Shown: positions 7,002 to 15,290 of the stretch, one piece after another
Layout of the letters: the number at the start of each line of letters is the position of its first letter
How positions within the stretch are numbered: position 1 is the first letter of the stretch
Source of the DNA: Epilithonimonas hispanica
Lineage (GTDB): Bacteria; Bacteroidota; Bacteroidia; Flavobacteriales; Weeksellaceae
Length of the DNA stretch: 64,000 bases
Assembly (NCBI RefSeq): GCF_003385395.1
Contig: NZ_QNUG01000001.1
Span: 62,001-126,000, forward strand
Direction of reading: 5' to 3'
The notes under the pieces: generated by a model
Seen by the model: the letters and a program-made list of their open reading frames with translations, nothing else
Databases searched by the model: none
What the model was told of the DNA's origin: nothing
Translations under genes and position numbers: made by a program

Positions 7002-8477
7002 CTAAATTAATGATTTTCTGATTTTCTCAATCGATTTTTTCATATCGAGATTAAATTGCTCTTTTTCAAGTCTAGTTGGAGGCGCTTGTCGCACATCGCA
7101 ATTCTGAATACTACAACTTTCGCAAGTCACGCCAACTTCAATCGTTTTTAAAGCGGAAGATTTAGCGAAATTCAGTTTTTTAATCGTTTGATTATTGAGC
7201 AGGACTCCCAAACAATAACTTCTGTTACTTCCATCAGAAAAAGGATTTTTCTGCGAAGTGGAAATCACGAGATAACTCACACCTTGGTCTTTGTAATGCG
7301 AGATTTGAGCATCGGTTAAAGTCTCATTTTCCTTGAGGTGATGCAGGTTTTTTACGGCCACCCAACGTCTGCAGTAATGCTCGTTAGTTGCGTTGGAATG
7401 TGGTGCTTGCTGATGATTAAGGTGTAATTCTTTCAAAATCTGAATTTTATCCGAATCATCTTTTTTAACAAAACATAAATAAAATAAATCCCTGATTCCG
7501 AATTCCGATGTTAAAACATTGGTTAATCTGTAATAAAATGTTTCCGGCGAATCTGTGAAATGATTAATTAATGCTTCGAATTTATCAGATTCCCACTGTT
7601 TTTGGTCAAAGAAATCTGAAGTTTTTTCAATCAACTCTTTTTTTGAAATCAAGAAACAACCTGCAAAATAAGAGGCATAAAAATTATTGAGAATTTCTTC
7701 AAAACTTCCAAAATCTAGCCAAGAATAAGTATTGGGTCTCGGATTCAGTTTTAAAACATTGAATCCGATTTCTTTTGCGAGAATAAAGGTTTTTTGATTA
7801 ATGTCTAATCGCTCATTCAAAAGCAATAATTTCTTTTCAGGAATATATAATGAACGAAGTTTGTTCAAAGCATAATCTCCCGAAAAATCCTTTGATTGAA
7901 TATGATATCCGAATTTCTCTTTCAATAAATTTTCAAGAATTTCGGTTTTGAGATTTTTATTCAGTTCCAGTTGATTTTCATTGGCAAACTGGATTGCTTT
8001 TTCCTCAACTTCCGGAAAATAATTATCATACAATTCCTGAAAAGAGCGCATCACTGCAAAATAAAATCGCTCTTTTCCAAGGTTGTAATTCTGAGAAATT
8101 TCAATTAACGCATTGATAAAAGCCGTTACTTTTTTCGGCGCATCGCTAATGATACTGATGAGGTTGTTCTTGTTAATCCCAAACAAATCCAGCGGAACTT
8201 CTTTGAAAAAATCTGACTGCAAAACATCATTGATTGGTGTCAGACTTTTATCCAATTTAGTTGAAACCAAATCATCAAAAGTGCAGTGCAAAGCTTCTGA
8301 TAACTGTATGATTTTGTCGTGTTTCGGATACTTTTTTCCATTTTCTATTTCGTTGAGATAGGATTTGGAAAGTCCTGTTTTGGTTGCAAGGTCTTGCAGG
8401 GACCAGTTTTTTTTCTGTCTCTGTTGTTTCAGTTTTAGTCCAAAAACCACGCGTATATAGTCGCTTTCTGCAATCAT
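7002..8477 (-). CDS. ScfR/RamB-type XRE transcriptional regulator of the glyoxylate shunt
   Basis: 491 residues from the ATG at 8477; the upstream ATG at 8513 adds a hydrophobic stretch unlike the family and lies before a TATCTTTG promoter element. Domains in order: an XRE helix-turn-helix (about residues 10-65, with WSLQDLATKTGLSKSYLNEI), a long middle segment with an ImmA/IrrE-like region in which the expected HExxH is degenerate (ILAKEIGF), and a C-terminal domain with a Cys cluster, VTCESCSIQNCDVRQAPP. This matches the short-chain fatty acyl regulator family that includes RamB and PrpR of actinobacteria, which control isocitrate lyase and propionate genes. It is divergent from aceB-aceA across a perfect palindrome, so aceBA is the natural target. 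Confidence 0.8.
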   Translation of the reverse strand: MIAESDYIRVVFGLKLKQQRQKKNWSLQDLATKTGLSKSYLNEIENGKKYPKHDKIIQLSEALHCTFDDLVSTKLDKSLTPINDVLQSDFFKEVPLDLFGINKNNLISIISDAPKKVTAFINALIEISQNYNLGKERFYFAVMRSFQELYDNYFPEVEEKAIQFANENQLELNKNLKTEILENLLKEKFGYHIQSKDFSGDYALNKLRSLYIPEKKLLLLNERLDINQKTFILAKEIGFNVLKLNPRPNTYSWLDFGSFEEILNNFYASYFAGCFLISKKELIEKTSDFFDQKQWESDKFEALINHFTDSPETFYYRLTNVLTSEFGIRDLFYLCFVKKDDSDKIQILKELHLNHQQAPHSNATNEHYCRRWVAVKNLHHLKENETLTDAQISHYKDQGVSYLVISTSQKNPFSDGSNRSYCLGVLLNNQTIKKLNFAKSSALKTIEVGVTCESCSIQNCDVRQAPPTRLEKEQFNLDMKKSIEKIRKSLI

Positions 8478-8482
8478 AGAAT

Positions 8483-8490
8483 CAAAGATA
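8483..8490 (-). promoter_or_regulatory. -7 promoter element for the ScfR-type regulator
   Basis: The minus strand reads TATCTTTG, ending only five bases before the ATG at 8477. The transcript would be leaderless or nearly so. No -33 TTTG is seen. Confidence 0.35.
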
Positions 8491-8531
8491 AATATTAAAG
8501 CGATTATTCGCATAATAATTTTTGTAAAAAT

Positions 8532-8549
8532 TTAGCGAACGTTCGCTAA
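8532..8549. promoter_or_regulatory. Perfect 18-bp palindromic operator between regulator and aceB
   Basis: TTAGCGAACGTTCGCTAA is a perfect palindrome. It lies 19 bases upstream of the aceB -7 box, where the missing -33 box would be, and about 40 bases from the regulator's own promoter element. A dimeric helix-turn-helix regulator encoded next to it is the obvious ligand. Confidence 0.7.
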
Positions 8550-8567
8550 TTGTGAAAATCTTTTTTA

Positions 8568-8575
8568 TATATTTG
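8568..8575 (+). promoter_or_regulatory. -7 promoter element for aceB-aceA
   Basis: TATATTTG matches the consensus. The place of the -33 box is taken by the right half of the palindrome and holds no TTTG, as expected for an activator-dependent or repressed promoter. Confidence 0.55.
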
Positions 8576-8579
8576 TCAA

Positions 8580-8597
8580 ACCAAATCACAAAATATT
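8580..8597 (+). repeat. Leader element, copy 1 (upstream of aceB)
   Basis: ACCAAATCACAAAATATT occurs just before the aceB ATG and again, identical over 18 bases, just before aceA at 10275-10292. It lies downstream of the promoter and so is in the mRNA leader. Confidence 0.7.
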
Positions 8598-8603
8598 TTA
8601 ATT

Positions 8604-10178
8604 ATGGAAACAATGAGCCATTTAAAGATTTCCCCAGATACCAAGTTTCAAGAGGTTTTTACTGATGAATTGAATGATTTTTTAATCAAACTTCACAGGA
8701 ATTTCAATCATACTCGGATTGAATTGTTAGAAGAAAGAAATAAAACGCAATTGAGATTTGATTCCGGAGAGTTGCCATCTTTTCCATCGGAAACCATTCA
8801 TATCAGAAACGGTGAATGGACTTGTGCGGAAACGCCAAAAGATTTGCTGGATAGAAGGGTGGAAATCACAGGCCCGGTTGATCGAAAAATGATTATCAAT
8901 GCGCTTAATTCCGGAGCTAATACTTTTATGGCAGACTTTGAAGATAGTAGTTCTCCGACTTGGGAAAACTGTATTCAAGGGCAAATCAATTTAACGGATG
9001 CTATTAATAGAAACATTGATTTTACTAATGAACAAGGCAAATCTTACAAACTGAATGATGAAACCGCAACATTGCTTGTTCGTCCAAGAGGTTTGCATTT
9101 ATCTGAAAAAAATATTGAAATAGAAGGTGAAAACACATCGGGTTCTTTGATGGATTTTGGGATTTACTTTTTCAGAAATGCTAAAACTTTGATTGAAAAA
9201 GGAACCGCGCCTTATTTTTATCTTCCAAAATTAGAACATTATAAAGAAGCACGTTGGTGGAATGATGTTTTCATTTTTGCTCAGAATTATCTAGACATCC
9301 CGCAAGGTACAATCAAAGCGACTGTTCTGATAGAAACGATTACGGCTTCTTTTCAATTAGACGAGATTCTTTTCGAACTGAAAAATCATAGTTCCGGACT
9401 CAATTGTGGACGTTGGGATTATATATTTTCTTATATCAAGAAATTCAGAAATCAAGCTCAGTTTTTAGTTCCTGACAGAGACCAAGTGACGATGACTTCA
9501 CCTTTTATGAGTGCCTATTCTAAAAGAGTGATTGAAGTTTGTCACAAAAGAAATGTCCACGCAATGGGCGGAATGGCAGCGCAGATTCCTGTGAAAAATG
9601 ATGATGAAGCTAATGAATTGGCTTTTGAAAAAGTTAGAAGTGATAAAGAACGAGAAGTTCGGAATGGTCACGACGGAACTTGGGTAGCACATCCGGCTTT
9701 GGTTTCTGTAGCTAAGGAAATATTTGACCAATATATGCCGGAGAAAAATCAGATTGATAAAAAGTTTGACCACAAAATAAAAGAATCAGAATTGCTGGAA
9801 GTTCCTGCCGGAACAATCACGGAACAAGGCGTTAGAAAAAACATCAATGTCGGAATTCTTTACATCGAATCTTGGTTAATGGGCGTTGGAGCAGCTGCGC
9901 TTTACAATCTAATGGAAGATGCGGCAACAGCGGAAATTTCCAGAACTCAGATTTGGCAGTGGCTACATCACGATGTTGTTCTCGAAGATGAAAGAACTTT
10001 GACAAGAGAATTGGTTCTACAATGGGAAAAAGAAGAGCTTTCCAGAATCAAAAGATATGTTGGAGAAGAACGATTTACAAAAGGGAAATTCAATCTCGCA
10101 AAAGAGCTTTTCAATGAATTGATATTCTGCGATAAGTTTGAAGAGTTTTTAACACTAAAAGCTTATCCATTTATTTAA
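8604..10178 (+). CDS. aceB: Malate synthase A
   Basis: 524 residues, close to E. coli AceB. It condenses glyoxylate with acetyl-CoA to give malate, completing the glyoxylate shunt. Recognisable segments are NTFMADFEDSSSPTWENC near residue 110, LNCGRWDYIFSYIKKFR, PFMSAYSKRVIEVCHKR and the C-terminal MEDAATAEISRTQIWQWLHH. The partner aceA follows after 114 bases and has an identical 18-base leader. Expression is probably set by the divergent ScfR-type regulator and the palindrome at 8532. Allows growth on acetate or fatty acids. Confidence 0.95.
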   Translation: METMSHLKISPDTKFQEVFTDELNDFLIKLHRNFNHTRIELLEERNKTQLRFDSGELPSFPSETIHIRNGEWTCAETPKDLLDRRVEITGPVDRKMIINALNSGANTFMADFEDSSSPTWENCIQGQINLTDAINRNIDFTNEQGKSYKLNDETATLLVRPRGLHLSEKNIEIEGENTSGSLMDFGIYFFRNAKTLIEKGTAPYFYLPKLEHYKEARWWNDVFIFAQNYLDIPQGTIKATVLIETITASFQLDEILFELKNHSSGLNCGRWDYIFSYIKKFRNQAQFLVPDRDQVTMTSPFMSAYSKRVIEVCHKRNVHAMGGMAAQIPVKNDDEANELAFEKVRSDKEREVRNGHDGTWVAHPALVSVAKEIFDQYMPEKNQIDKKFDHKIKESELLEVPAGTITEQGVRKNINVGILYIESWLMGVGAAALYNLMEDAATAEISRTQIWQWLHHDVVLEDERTLTRELVLQWEKEELSRIKRYVGEERFTKGKFNLAKELFNELIFCDKFEEFLTLKAYPFI

Positions 10179-10274
10179 AGAAACAAGAATAAAGAACAAA
10201 GAACAAAGATGAAAGACTGAAGGTTTAATAATTAAATCTTGAGTCTGGAATCTTATATCTAAAAATAAAATCAC

Positions 10275-10292
10275 ACCAAATCACAAAATATT
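10275..10292 (+). repeat. Leader element, copy 2 (upstream of aceA)
   Basis: The same 18 bases as at 8580-8597, placed directly before the aceA ATG. The preceding 95 bases (AAGAACAAAG repeats, then GAGTCTGGAATCT) look like degenerate intergenic repeats, and no TAnnTTTG box precedes it, so aceA is probably read from the aceB promoter. Confidence 0.7.
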
Positions 10293-11573
10293 ATGCAAAC
10301 AAAACAAGAACAAATCCAAGCTTTGGAAAAAGAATGGTTGACGAATCCGAGATGGATAGGCGTTACAAGACCTTACACAGCAGAAGAAGTGCTGAAACTG
10401 AGAGGTTCTTACAAATTAGATTACACGATTGCGAATGAAATGTCTCAAAAACTTTGGGATAAACTCAATAATCAAGATTGGGTTGCAGGACTAGGCGCTT
10501 TAACAGGAAATCAAGCGGTGCAAGAAGTGGATGCAGGATTGGAAGCTATTTATTTGTCAGGCTGGCAAGTTGCAGCAGATGCGAATCTTTCAGGCGAGAT
10601 GTATCCTGATCAATCTCTTTATCCAGCGAATTCGGTTCCGTCTGTGGTTAAGAAAATTAATAATGCGTTGCTGAGAGCAGACCAAATCCAATCCGTCAAC
10701 GGAGGCGGAGAGAAAGAATATCTGGTTCCAATCGTTGCTGATGCGGAAGCGGGTTTCGGCGGAAATCTGAATGCTTTTGAATTGATGAAACAAATGATTG
10801 AAGCCGGTGCTGCAGGCGTTCATTTTGAAGATCAATTATCTTCTGCTAAAAAATGCGGACATCTCGGCGGAAAAGTTTTGGTTCCGACTCAGGAAGCGAT
10901 TAATAAACTGATTGCAGCAAGGCTGGCTGCGGATGTTTGTGGAACTCCAAGTGTTATTGTGGCAAGGACGGATGCGGATGCGGCGGATTTATTAACTTCT
11001 GATATTGATGACAGAGATAAAAAATTTGTGACCGGAGAAAGAACTTCAGAAGGTTTTTATGTTGTGAATAATGGAGTAGAACAAGGGATTGACAGAGGTT
11101 TGTCATATGCACCTTATGCGGATTTGATTTGGATGGAAACTTCAAATCCGGATTTGGAATATGCAAGACGATTTGCGGAAGGAATTCACGCTAAGTTTCC
11201 AAACAAAATGCTGGCTTATAACTGTTCTCCGTCTTTTAACTGGGCTGCAAAATTGAGCGTTGAAGAAATGGAAAACTTCCGTGAGGAGTTGGCGAAAATG
11301 GGATACAAATTCCAGTTTATCACATTAGCCGGTTTCCACGCTTTAAATACAGCAATGTTCGAATTGGCATTGGCTTATAAAGAAAGAGGAATGGCAGGTT
11401 ATTCCGAATTGCAGGAAAGAGAATTTGCATTACAGAAAAGAGGTTTCCGTGCTGTGAAGCATCAGTCGTTTGTTGGGACAGGATATTTTGATGAGATTCA
11501 AACGATTGTTACCAACGGAAAATCGGCAACTGTAGCGATGAAAGATTCTACCGAAACAGCACAGTTTCATTAA
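10293..11573 (+). CDS. aceA: Isocitrate lyase
   Basis: 426 residues (E. coli 434). It cleaves isocitrate to succinate and glyoxylate. The catalytic loop is [18 protein letters not shown] with the active-site Cys, near residues 189-206. [12 protein letters not shown] and [12 protein letters not shown] are also typical. Together with aceB it makes up the full glyoxylate bypass. A bidirectional terminator follows before the converging phosphorylase gene. Confidence 0.97.
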   Translation: MQTKQEQIQALEKEWLTNPRWIGVTRPYTAEEVLKLRGSYKLDYTIANEMSQKLWDKLNNQDWVAGLGALTGNQAVQEVDAGLEAIYLSGWQVAADANLSGEMYPDQSLYPANSVPSVVKKINNALLRADQIQSVNGGGEKEYLVPIVADAEAGFGGNLNAFELMKQMIEAGAAGVHFEDQLSSAKKCGHLGGKVLVPTQEAINKLIAARLAADVCGTPSVIVARTDADAADLLTSDIDDRDKKFVTGERTSEGFYVVNNGVEQGIDRGLSYAPYADLIWMETSNPDLEYARRFAEGIHAKFPNKMLAYNCSPSFNWAAKLSVEEMENFREELAKMGYKFQFITLAGFHALNTAMFELALAYKERGMAGYSELQEREFALQKRGFRAVKHQSFVGTGYFDEIQTIVTNGKSATVAMKDSTETAQFH

Positions 11574-11623
11574 GGCTCATTAATCCATATTATAATTGTT
11601 GAATTTTCGAAATAGGTCAACAA

Positions 11624-11654
11624 AAAACCCTGATTTCTGTGAAGTCAGGGTTTT
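11624..11654. terminator. Bidirectional terminator between aceA and the phosphorylase homologue
   Basis: AAAACCCTGA (11624-11633) pairs with TCAGGGTTTT (11645-11654), with A- and T-runs on the two sides. Confidence 0.75.
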
Positions 11655-11687
11655 GAATTTTATAATTAATAATTCATCATTAATAAT

Positions 11688-13340
11688 TTAGTAAAGCAAT
11701 TTGTAATATTCATCCGCCATTCTATCACTTCCGAATTGGATTTTCACATCATCCATTGCTGTATGAACGATTTTTCGCCATTCTTCTGGTTTTTCATAGT
11801 AAGTTGGGATGATTTGGTTTTCCAAAACATCGTAAAGGTTGTCCAGGTCAAATTGATCCTGCTCTATGGTTGGCCAGTTGTTGTAATCTGCTTGTGGAAC
11901 TACAAAAGCGTTTACTCCGTTTTTTGCAAATTCAGGGATCCAGCCGTCATCTGTCGAAAGGTTGACAGAGCCGTTCATAGAAGCGGTCATTCCGCTGGTT
12001 CCAGAAGCTTCTCTAGGGACTCTTGGGTTGTTTAGCCAGATGTCGGAACCTTGTTTTAGAGATTTGCTCAAAGCTAATTCGTAACCAGTAAGTACCGCCA
12101 TATTTTTGTAGTTCTTGCTTTCTTCTACCAAATGATTGAAAGTAGAAATTGCTCCATAATCCATTGGGTAAGGTTTTCCTGCCCAGATTATTTGTACCGG
12201 ATATTCTTTGTTTTCCAAAAGTTTTCTAAAACGCTCTTTGTCTGCCAAAAGAAGATCTGCTCTCTTGTAGCCAGCAAAACGTCTTGCCCAAACAATAGTT
12301 AAAACTTTGTTGTCGAAGATTTTTCCTGTTTGATCGGCAACAATTCGGAAAGCTCTTTTCTTGAGGTAAGCTTTTCTGGTATCAAACTCCTCGTTGTCAC
12401 CGTTTTCTTTGTGTTCGTAAAGTGCTTTATCTCCCCAATACTTGAATTCTTGAGCATTGGTAATAGATTTGATTTCGCAGATGCCAGGGTATTTGTTCCA
12501 CATTTCTCTAGAAACCACGCCGTGCAATTGTGATACGCCATTTGCTATTCTTGCCATTCTCAATGCACAAAGCGAGTGGTTGAAACGGTCGTCCTGTACG
12601 CCTTCGATTTTTTTAACCTCGTCAATCGTTAGTCCGCAGAAATAAGACATGTCGTGGCAAAGGTGTATGTCGTGCTTCTCGTTACCAGCTTCCTCTGGTG
12701 TGTGTGTGGTGAAGACTAATTTTTCTTTCACTTTTGCAAGATCACCGCCGTATTTTCTCAAAAGATAGAAAGCCGCTGGCAAACCGTGTGCTTCGTTCAG
12801 GTGATAAACCTCTCTTTCTAGATTGATTTCGTCTAGTAATTTAGCACCACCTTTTCCAAGAAGGATGTATTGCGCAACTTTGGTAGACTCGTTGGCGTCG
12901 TATAACTTGTGCGTGATGGTTTTTGAAAGGTGATCGTTTTCTGGTACATCTGTACTCAAGAAAAACATTGGGCAGGTCTTGAAGGTTTCCGGATTAAGGT
13001 ACCATACTTTTACCCAAACTGGCGCATTGTGAATCTCGATTTGAAATTTGATGCCTGTATCTTCCAAAAAGCTGTACATTTTCTTGGTCCAGATAGGGTT
13101 CAGGGTTTGATCCATATTGCGACTTTGGTCGTAGTAGCCATACTTCCATAAGATTCCGATTCCTACAAAATCTTGTTTTAGGTTGTAAGCACTTTTCATG
13201 TGGGAGCCAGCTAGGAATCCTAAACCACCGCTATAGATCTTCAAAGCTTGATCTATTGCAAATTCCATAGAGAAATAAGCGGTTTTTTTGGTGTAATCTG
13301 GATTGATGCTGTAGGGCATCTTGAAGTTTTTAAAATCCAT
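11688..13340 (-). CDS. Alpha-glucan phosphorylase homologue (GT35-like) lacking the PLP lysine
   Basis: 550 residues from the ATG at 13340 (MDFKNFKMPYSINPDYTKK). A longer frame to 13496 only adds translated repeat sequence. The protein matches the short alpha-glucan phosphorylase branch: AYFSMEFAIDQALKIYSGGLG at the N-terminus, VYHLNEAHG, VWARRFAGYKRADLLL and EASGTSGMTASMNGSVNLS near the C-terminus. In active phosphorylases the last motif reads SGT-x-x-MK, and the Lys binds pyridoxal phosphate. Here that residue is Thr. It may be a glucan-binding or non-PLP glycosyltransferase-like protein, or its assignment as a phosphorylase may simply be wrong. No glycogen genes are adjacent. Confidence 0.75.
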   Translation of the reverse strand: MDFKNFKMPYSINPDYTKKTAYFSMEFAIDQALKIYSGGLGFLAGSHMKSAYNLKQDFVGIGILWKYGYYDQSRNMDQTLNPIWTKKMYSFLEDTGIKFQIEIHNAPVWVKVWYLNPETFKTCPMFFLSTDVPENDHLSKTITHKLYDANESTKVAQYILLGKGGAKLLDEINLEREVYHLNEAHGLPAAFYLLRKYGGDLAKVKEKLVFTTHTPEEAGNEKHDIHLCHDMSYFCGLTIDEVKKIEGVQDDRFNHSLCALRMARIANGVSQLHGVVSREMWNKYPGICEIKSITNAQEFKYWGDKALYEHKENGDNEEFDTRKAYLKKRAFRIVADQTGKIFDNKVLTIVWARRFAGYKRADLLLADKERFRKLLENKEYPVQIIWAGKPYPMDYGAISTFNHLVEESKNYKNMAVLTGYELALSKSLKQGSDIWLNNPRVPREASGTSGMTASMNGSVNLSTDDGWIPEFAKNGVNAFVVPQADYNNWPTIEQDQFDLDNLYDVLENQIIPTYYEKPEEWRKIVHTAMDDVKIQFGSDRMADEYYKLLY

Positions 13341-13375
13341 TAGTTTAATTTTAAGGTCTTGTCTATATGGTTGCA

Positions 13376-13740
13376 AATATAATAAATAGTTTTGGGATGG
13401 GATGCAGGTAGCAGGTTTTAAGGCTGCGAGATGTAAGTTGTGGGATTCTTGGTTTGTGGATTTTGGTGGGGATGCTCTTAGATTGATGTCTTGCATCTCG
13501 TACTTCGCATTTCGTAATGTTTTTATACGGGATTATACGGACTATCTACGGGGTATGTACGGACTATCTACGGGGTATGTGTGTTGGTGTTGCGGGTTGA
13601 TGGTTGCAGGATGGAGGGTTTGGGATTCTTGGTTTGTGAGTTTTTGTGAGGTATTTATAGATTGGTGTCCTGCATCAAGCACCTTGCAACTGATATCTGA
13701 TAATATTAATTTTAATTCATATAAGTATTTTGTAATCAAT
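13376..13740. repeat. Repeat-rich spacer with a 22-base tandem duplication
   Basis: This stretch has no convincing gene. Two exact 22-base copies (13536-13557 and 13558-13579), containing ACTATCTACGGGGTATG, are in tandem. The phrase GGGATTCTTGGTTTGTG occurs at about 13441 and again at about 13621, each followed by similar text ending in TTGCATC or CTGCATC, so a unit of about 60 bases is imperfectly repeated 180 bases apart. Frames through it on either strand are low-complexity and unlike any protein. Confidence 0.7.
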
Positions 13741-13783
13741 AATTTATTAACTTTAGGAAGGTTTAATTTCTAAGACAATCAAT

Positions 13784-14563
13784 ATGATTTATAACGAAGA
13801 CCTCGAAAAGAATTTGAATATTTGTGTTGCTTCCAAAAACGGCAAAACCGATGATTTGGTTAAATGGTATGATGCTATCAGTAAGGCTAATCTTTGCGAG
13901 CGCGAGGAGTATCAAAAAAAAACAGAACTGCTGCTACTGAACAGTTTGTTTGCTCATTATCCAGATATTGAAATCGAAAACTTGACTGGAGAAAGCCCAG
14001 ATTTTATCATCAAGTATCAAGGTAAAAGGATTGGTGTGGAGGTTTCGGAGGTGATTAACCATCTTGAGCTCAAGAAAAAAGAGAGCTATATCAATCATAT
14101 CTTTCGTACGGTAGAGAAGTTGTTGTCTGAATATAAAAGTCTTTCCGGAATCTATTATCTTAGCATCGATTATCACCAGGAGGATTTTTACCAGCAGCCA
14201 GAGCAATTGATAAAGGAGATATCGTCTGCTATTACCAATAACAAGAATACTCAATTTGTAAAACATATCAGAAGAACGCCCCACAACAAGGGCGTTCTTT
14301 TGTTTTTAGAATACCGGTTTTCTTTGTTTGATGAGCTTCATTCTGAAAAAATCCGAGAAGTGATCGAGAAAAAGAATAATAAGTTTGTGCTTTATAATGA
14401 GAAAGCCAAAGAATGCTGGCTGGTGTTGGTTTCTAATATGTATAATATCGCATCCCGATACTCCTACATCCACGCCAAGGAAGAGCTGAATAATATCAGC
14501 AGTCCGTTTTCCAAAATCCTGCATATCGAGAACCTGCATAGCCAGATGATGGTGATAAAGTAG
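13784..14563 (+). CDS. Unrecognised protein with a PD-(D/E)XK-like motif
   Basis: 259 residues, soluble, with no signal peptide or membrane segment. I do not recognise a named family. Residues about 55-90 read PDIEIENLTGESPDFIIKYQ followed by GKRIGVEVSEV. Thus PD, a strand, then E-x-E/V on the next strand, with an upstream Glu, resembles the core of PD-(D/E)XK nucleases (a canonical Lys after the second acid is not evident). Later segments are helical and charged. It stands alone between two repeat-rich spacers, with no methylase, toxin or defence partner nearby. The nuclease call is a structural guess from one motif. Confidence 0.6.
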   Translation: MIYNEDLEKNLNICVASKNGKTDDLVKWYDAISKANLCEREEYQKKTELLLLNSLFAHYPDIEIENLTGESPDFIIKYQGKRIGVEVSEVINHLELKKKESYINHIFRTVEKLLSEYKSLSGIYYLSIDYHQEDFYQQPEQLIKEISSAITNNKNTQFVKHIRRTPHNKGVLLFLEYRFSLFDELHSEKIREVIEKKNNKFVLYNEKAKECWLVLVSNMYNIASRYSYIHAKEELNNISSPFSKILHIENLHSQMMVIK

Positions 14564-14630
14564 ATGGTTGATTAGTTGGTTAGTTAATTAGTTGTTTGGT
14601 TGATTGGTTGAATTTTGTCAAATCGTTAAA

Positions 14631-14734
14631 CTGTAAAACTGTAAAACTGTAAAACTGTCTAACTGTAAAACTGTAAAACTGTAAAACTGTAAAACTGTAA
14701 AACTGTAAAACTGTTTAACTGTAAAGCTGTAAAA
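14631..14734. repeat. Octamer tandem array, CTGTAAAA x 13
   Basis: Thirteen consecutive 8-base units; ten are exact CTGTAAAA and three are variants (CTGTCTAA, CTGTTTAA, CTGTAAAG). It is followed by CTGC and preceded by TTAGTTGG/TTGGTTGATTGG-type simple sequence. It ends about 70 bases before the start of the HU-like gene, so unit number would change promoter spacing rather than a reading frame. Confidence 0.9.
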
Positions 14735-14806
14735 CTGCTATTTCGTATTGATTTTTTTAGTACTTTCAGTACAATGCAATATCGCAGAAACACAAATTAT
14801 TTTATC

Positions 14807-15193
14807 ATGTCTATTAAGTACAATTTAAGACAAAAATCTCAGCCCGGAGTGGCTGGTGGTGGACAAAAGAAATGGTATGCAGCTGTAGCTGCCGATGGAG
14901 AATTGACCATTGATGATCTCGTAAAACAGATCGAGAAATTCTCTGCCCTGTCCGAGGCAGACATCCGCGGGGTGATTATTGCGCTAGAAAACGTGATAGT
15001 GGATCAGATCGTGAATGGTAAGATCATCCGTCTGGATAAGCTCGGCAGTTTCTATCCCAGTCTTTCTAGCGAAGGTGTGGACAAAGAAGAAGATTTTAGC
15101 ACCGCTAAGATCAGGAATGCAAAGGTCAATTACCGCCCGGGCAAGCGCATCAGCGATGCCCTTTCTACAGCCACTTTCAAGAAGAAGGATTAA
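14807..15193 (+). CDS. HU-like DNA-binding protein (HU-HIG type)
   Basis: 128 residues from the ATG at 14807 (MSIKYNLRQKSQPG); an upstream ATG at 14774 would add an unlikely 11-residue extension. The N-terminal Gly/Lys segment GVAGGGQKKWYAAV and the following ELTIDDLVKQIEKFSALSEADIRGVI and LGSFYPSLSSEG match the Bacteroidota HU-HIG variants of the HU/IHF fold. Many such genes occur per genome; they are predicted nucleoid proteins or regulators. This copy uses noticeably more GC-rich codons than its neighbours. An octamer array lies upstream and an unusual terminator downstream. Confidence 0.85.
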   Translation: MSIKYNLRQKSQPGVAGGGQKKWYAAVAADGELTIDDLVKQIEKFSALSEADIRGVIIALENVIVDQIVNGKIIRLDKLGSFYPSLSSEGVDKEEDFSTAKIRNAKVNYRPGKRISDALSTATFKKKD

Positions 15194-15204
15194 TGACTAA
15201 AAAA

Positions 15205-15290
15205 AGTAGGCTTACTCTTGCCCAAGAGTAGGCTTACTATTACCCAAGAGTAGGCTTACTTTCAAGTTAAAGTAAGCCTGCTTTTTTTTT
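15205..15290 (+). terminator. Terminator with three alternative 5' arms
   Basis: AGTAGGCTTACT occurs three times at 22-base spacing (15205, 15227, 15249). One 3' arm, AGTAAGCCTGCT (15271-15282), followed by a run of about nine T, can pair with any of them. The nearest copy gives the best stem, extended by three pairs (TTT/AAA around CAAGTT). Confidence 0.75.

Noticed and set aside
13341-13496. N-terminal 52-residue extension of the glucan phosphorylase homologue
   Set aside because: It is translated from repeat-rich spacer; the family begins at the Met encoded at 13340.
14631-14734. CRISPR array
   Set aside because: Units are 8 bases with no spacers, and there are no cas genes; it is a simple tandem repeat.
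15205-15260. Short CRISPR-like repeats (three copies of AGTAGGCTTACT)
   Set aside because: The intervening text is nearly identical, only three copies exist, and they form the arm of a terminator.
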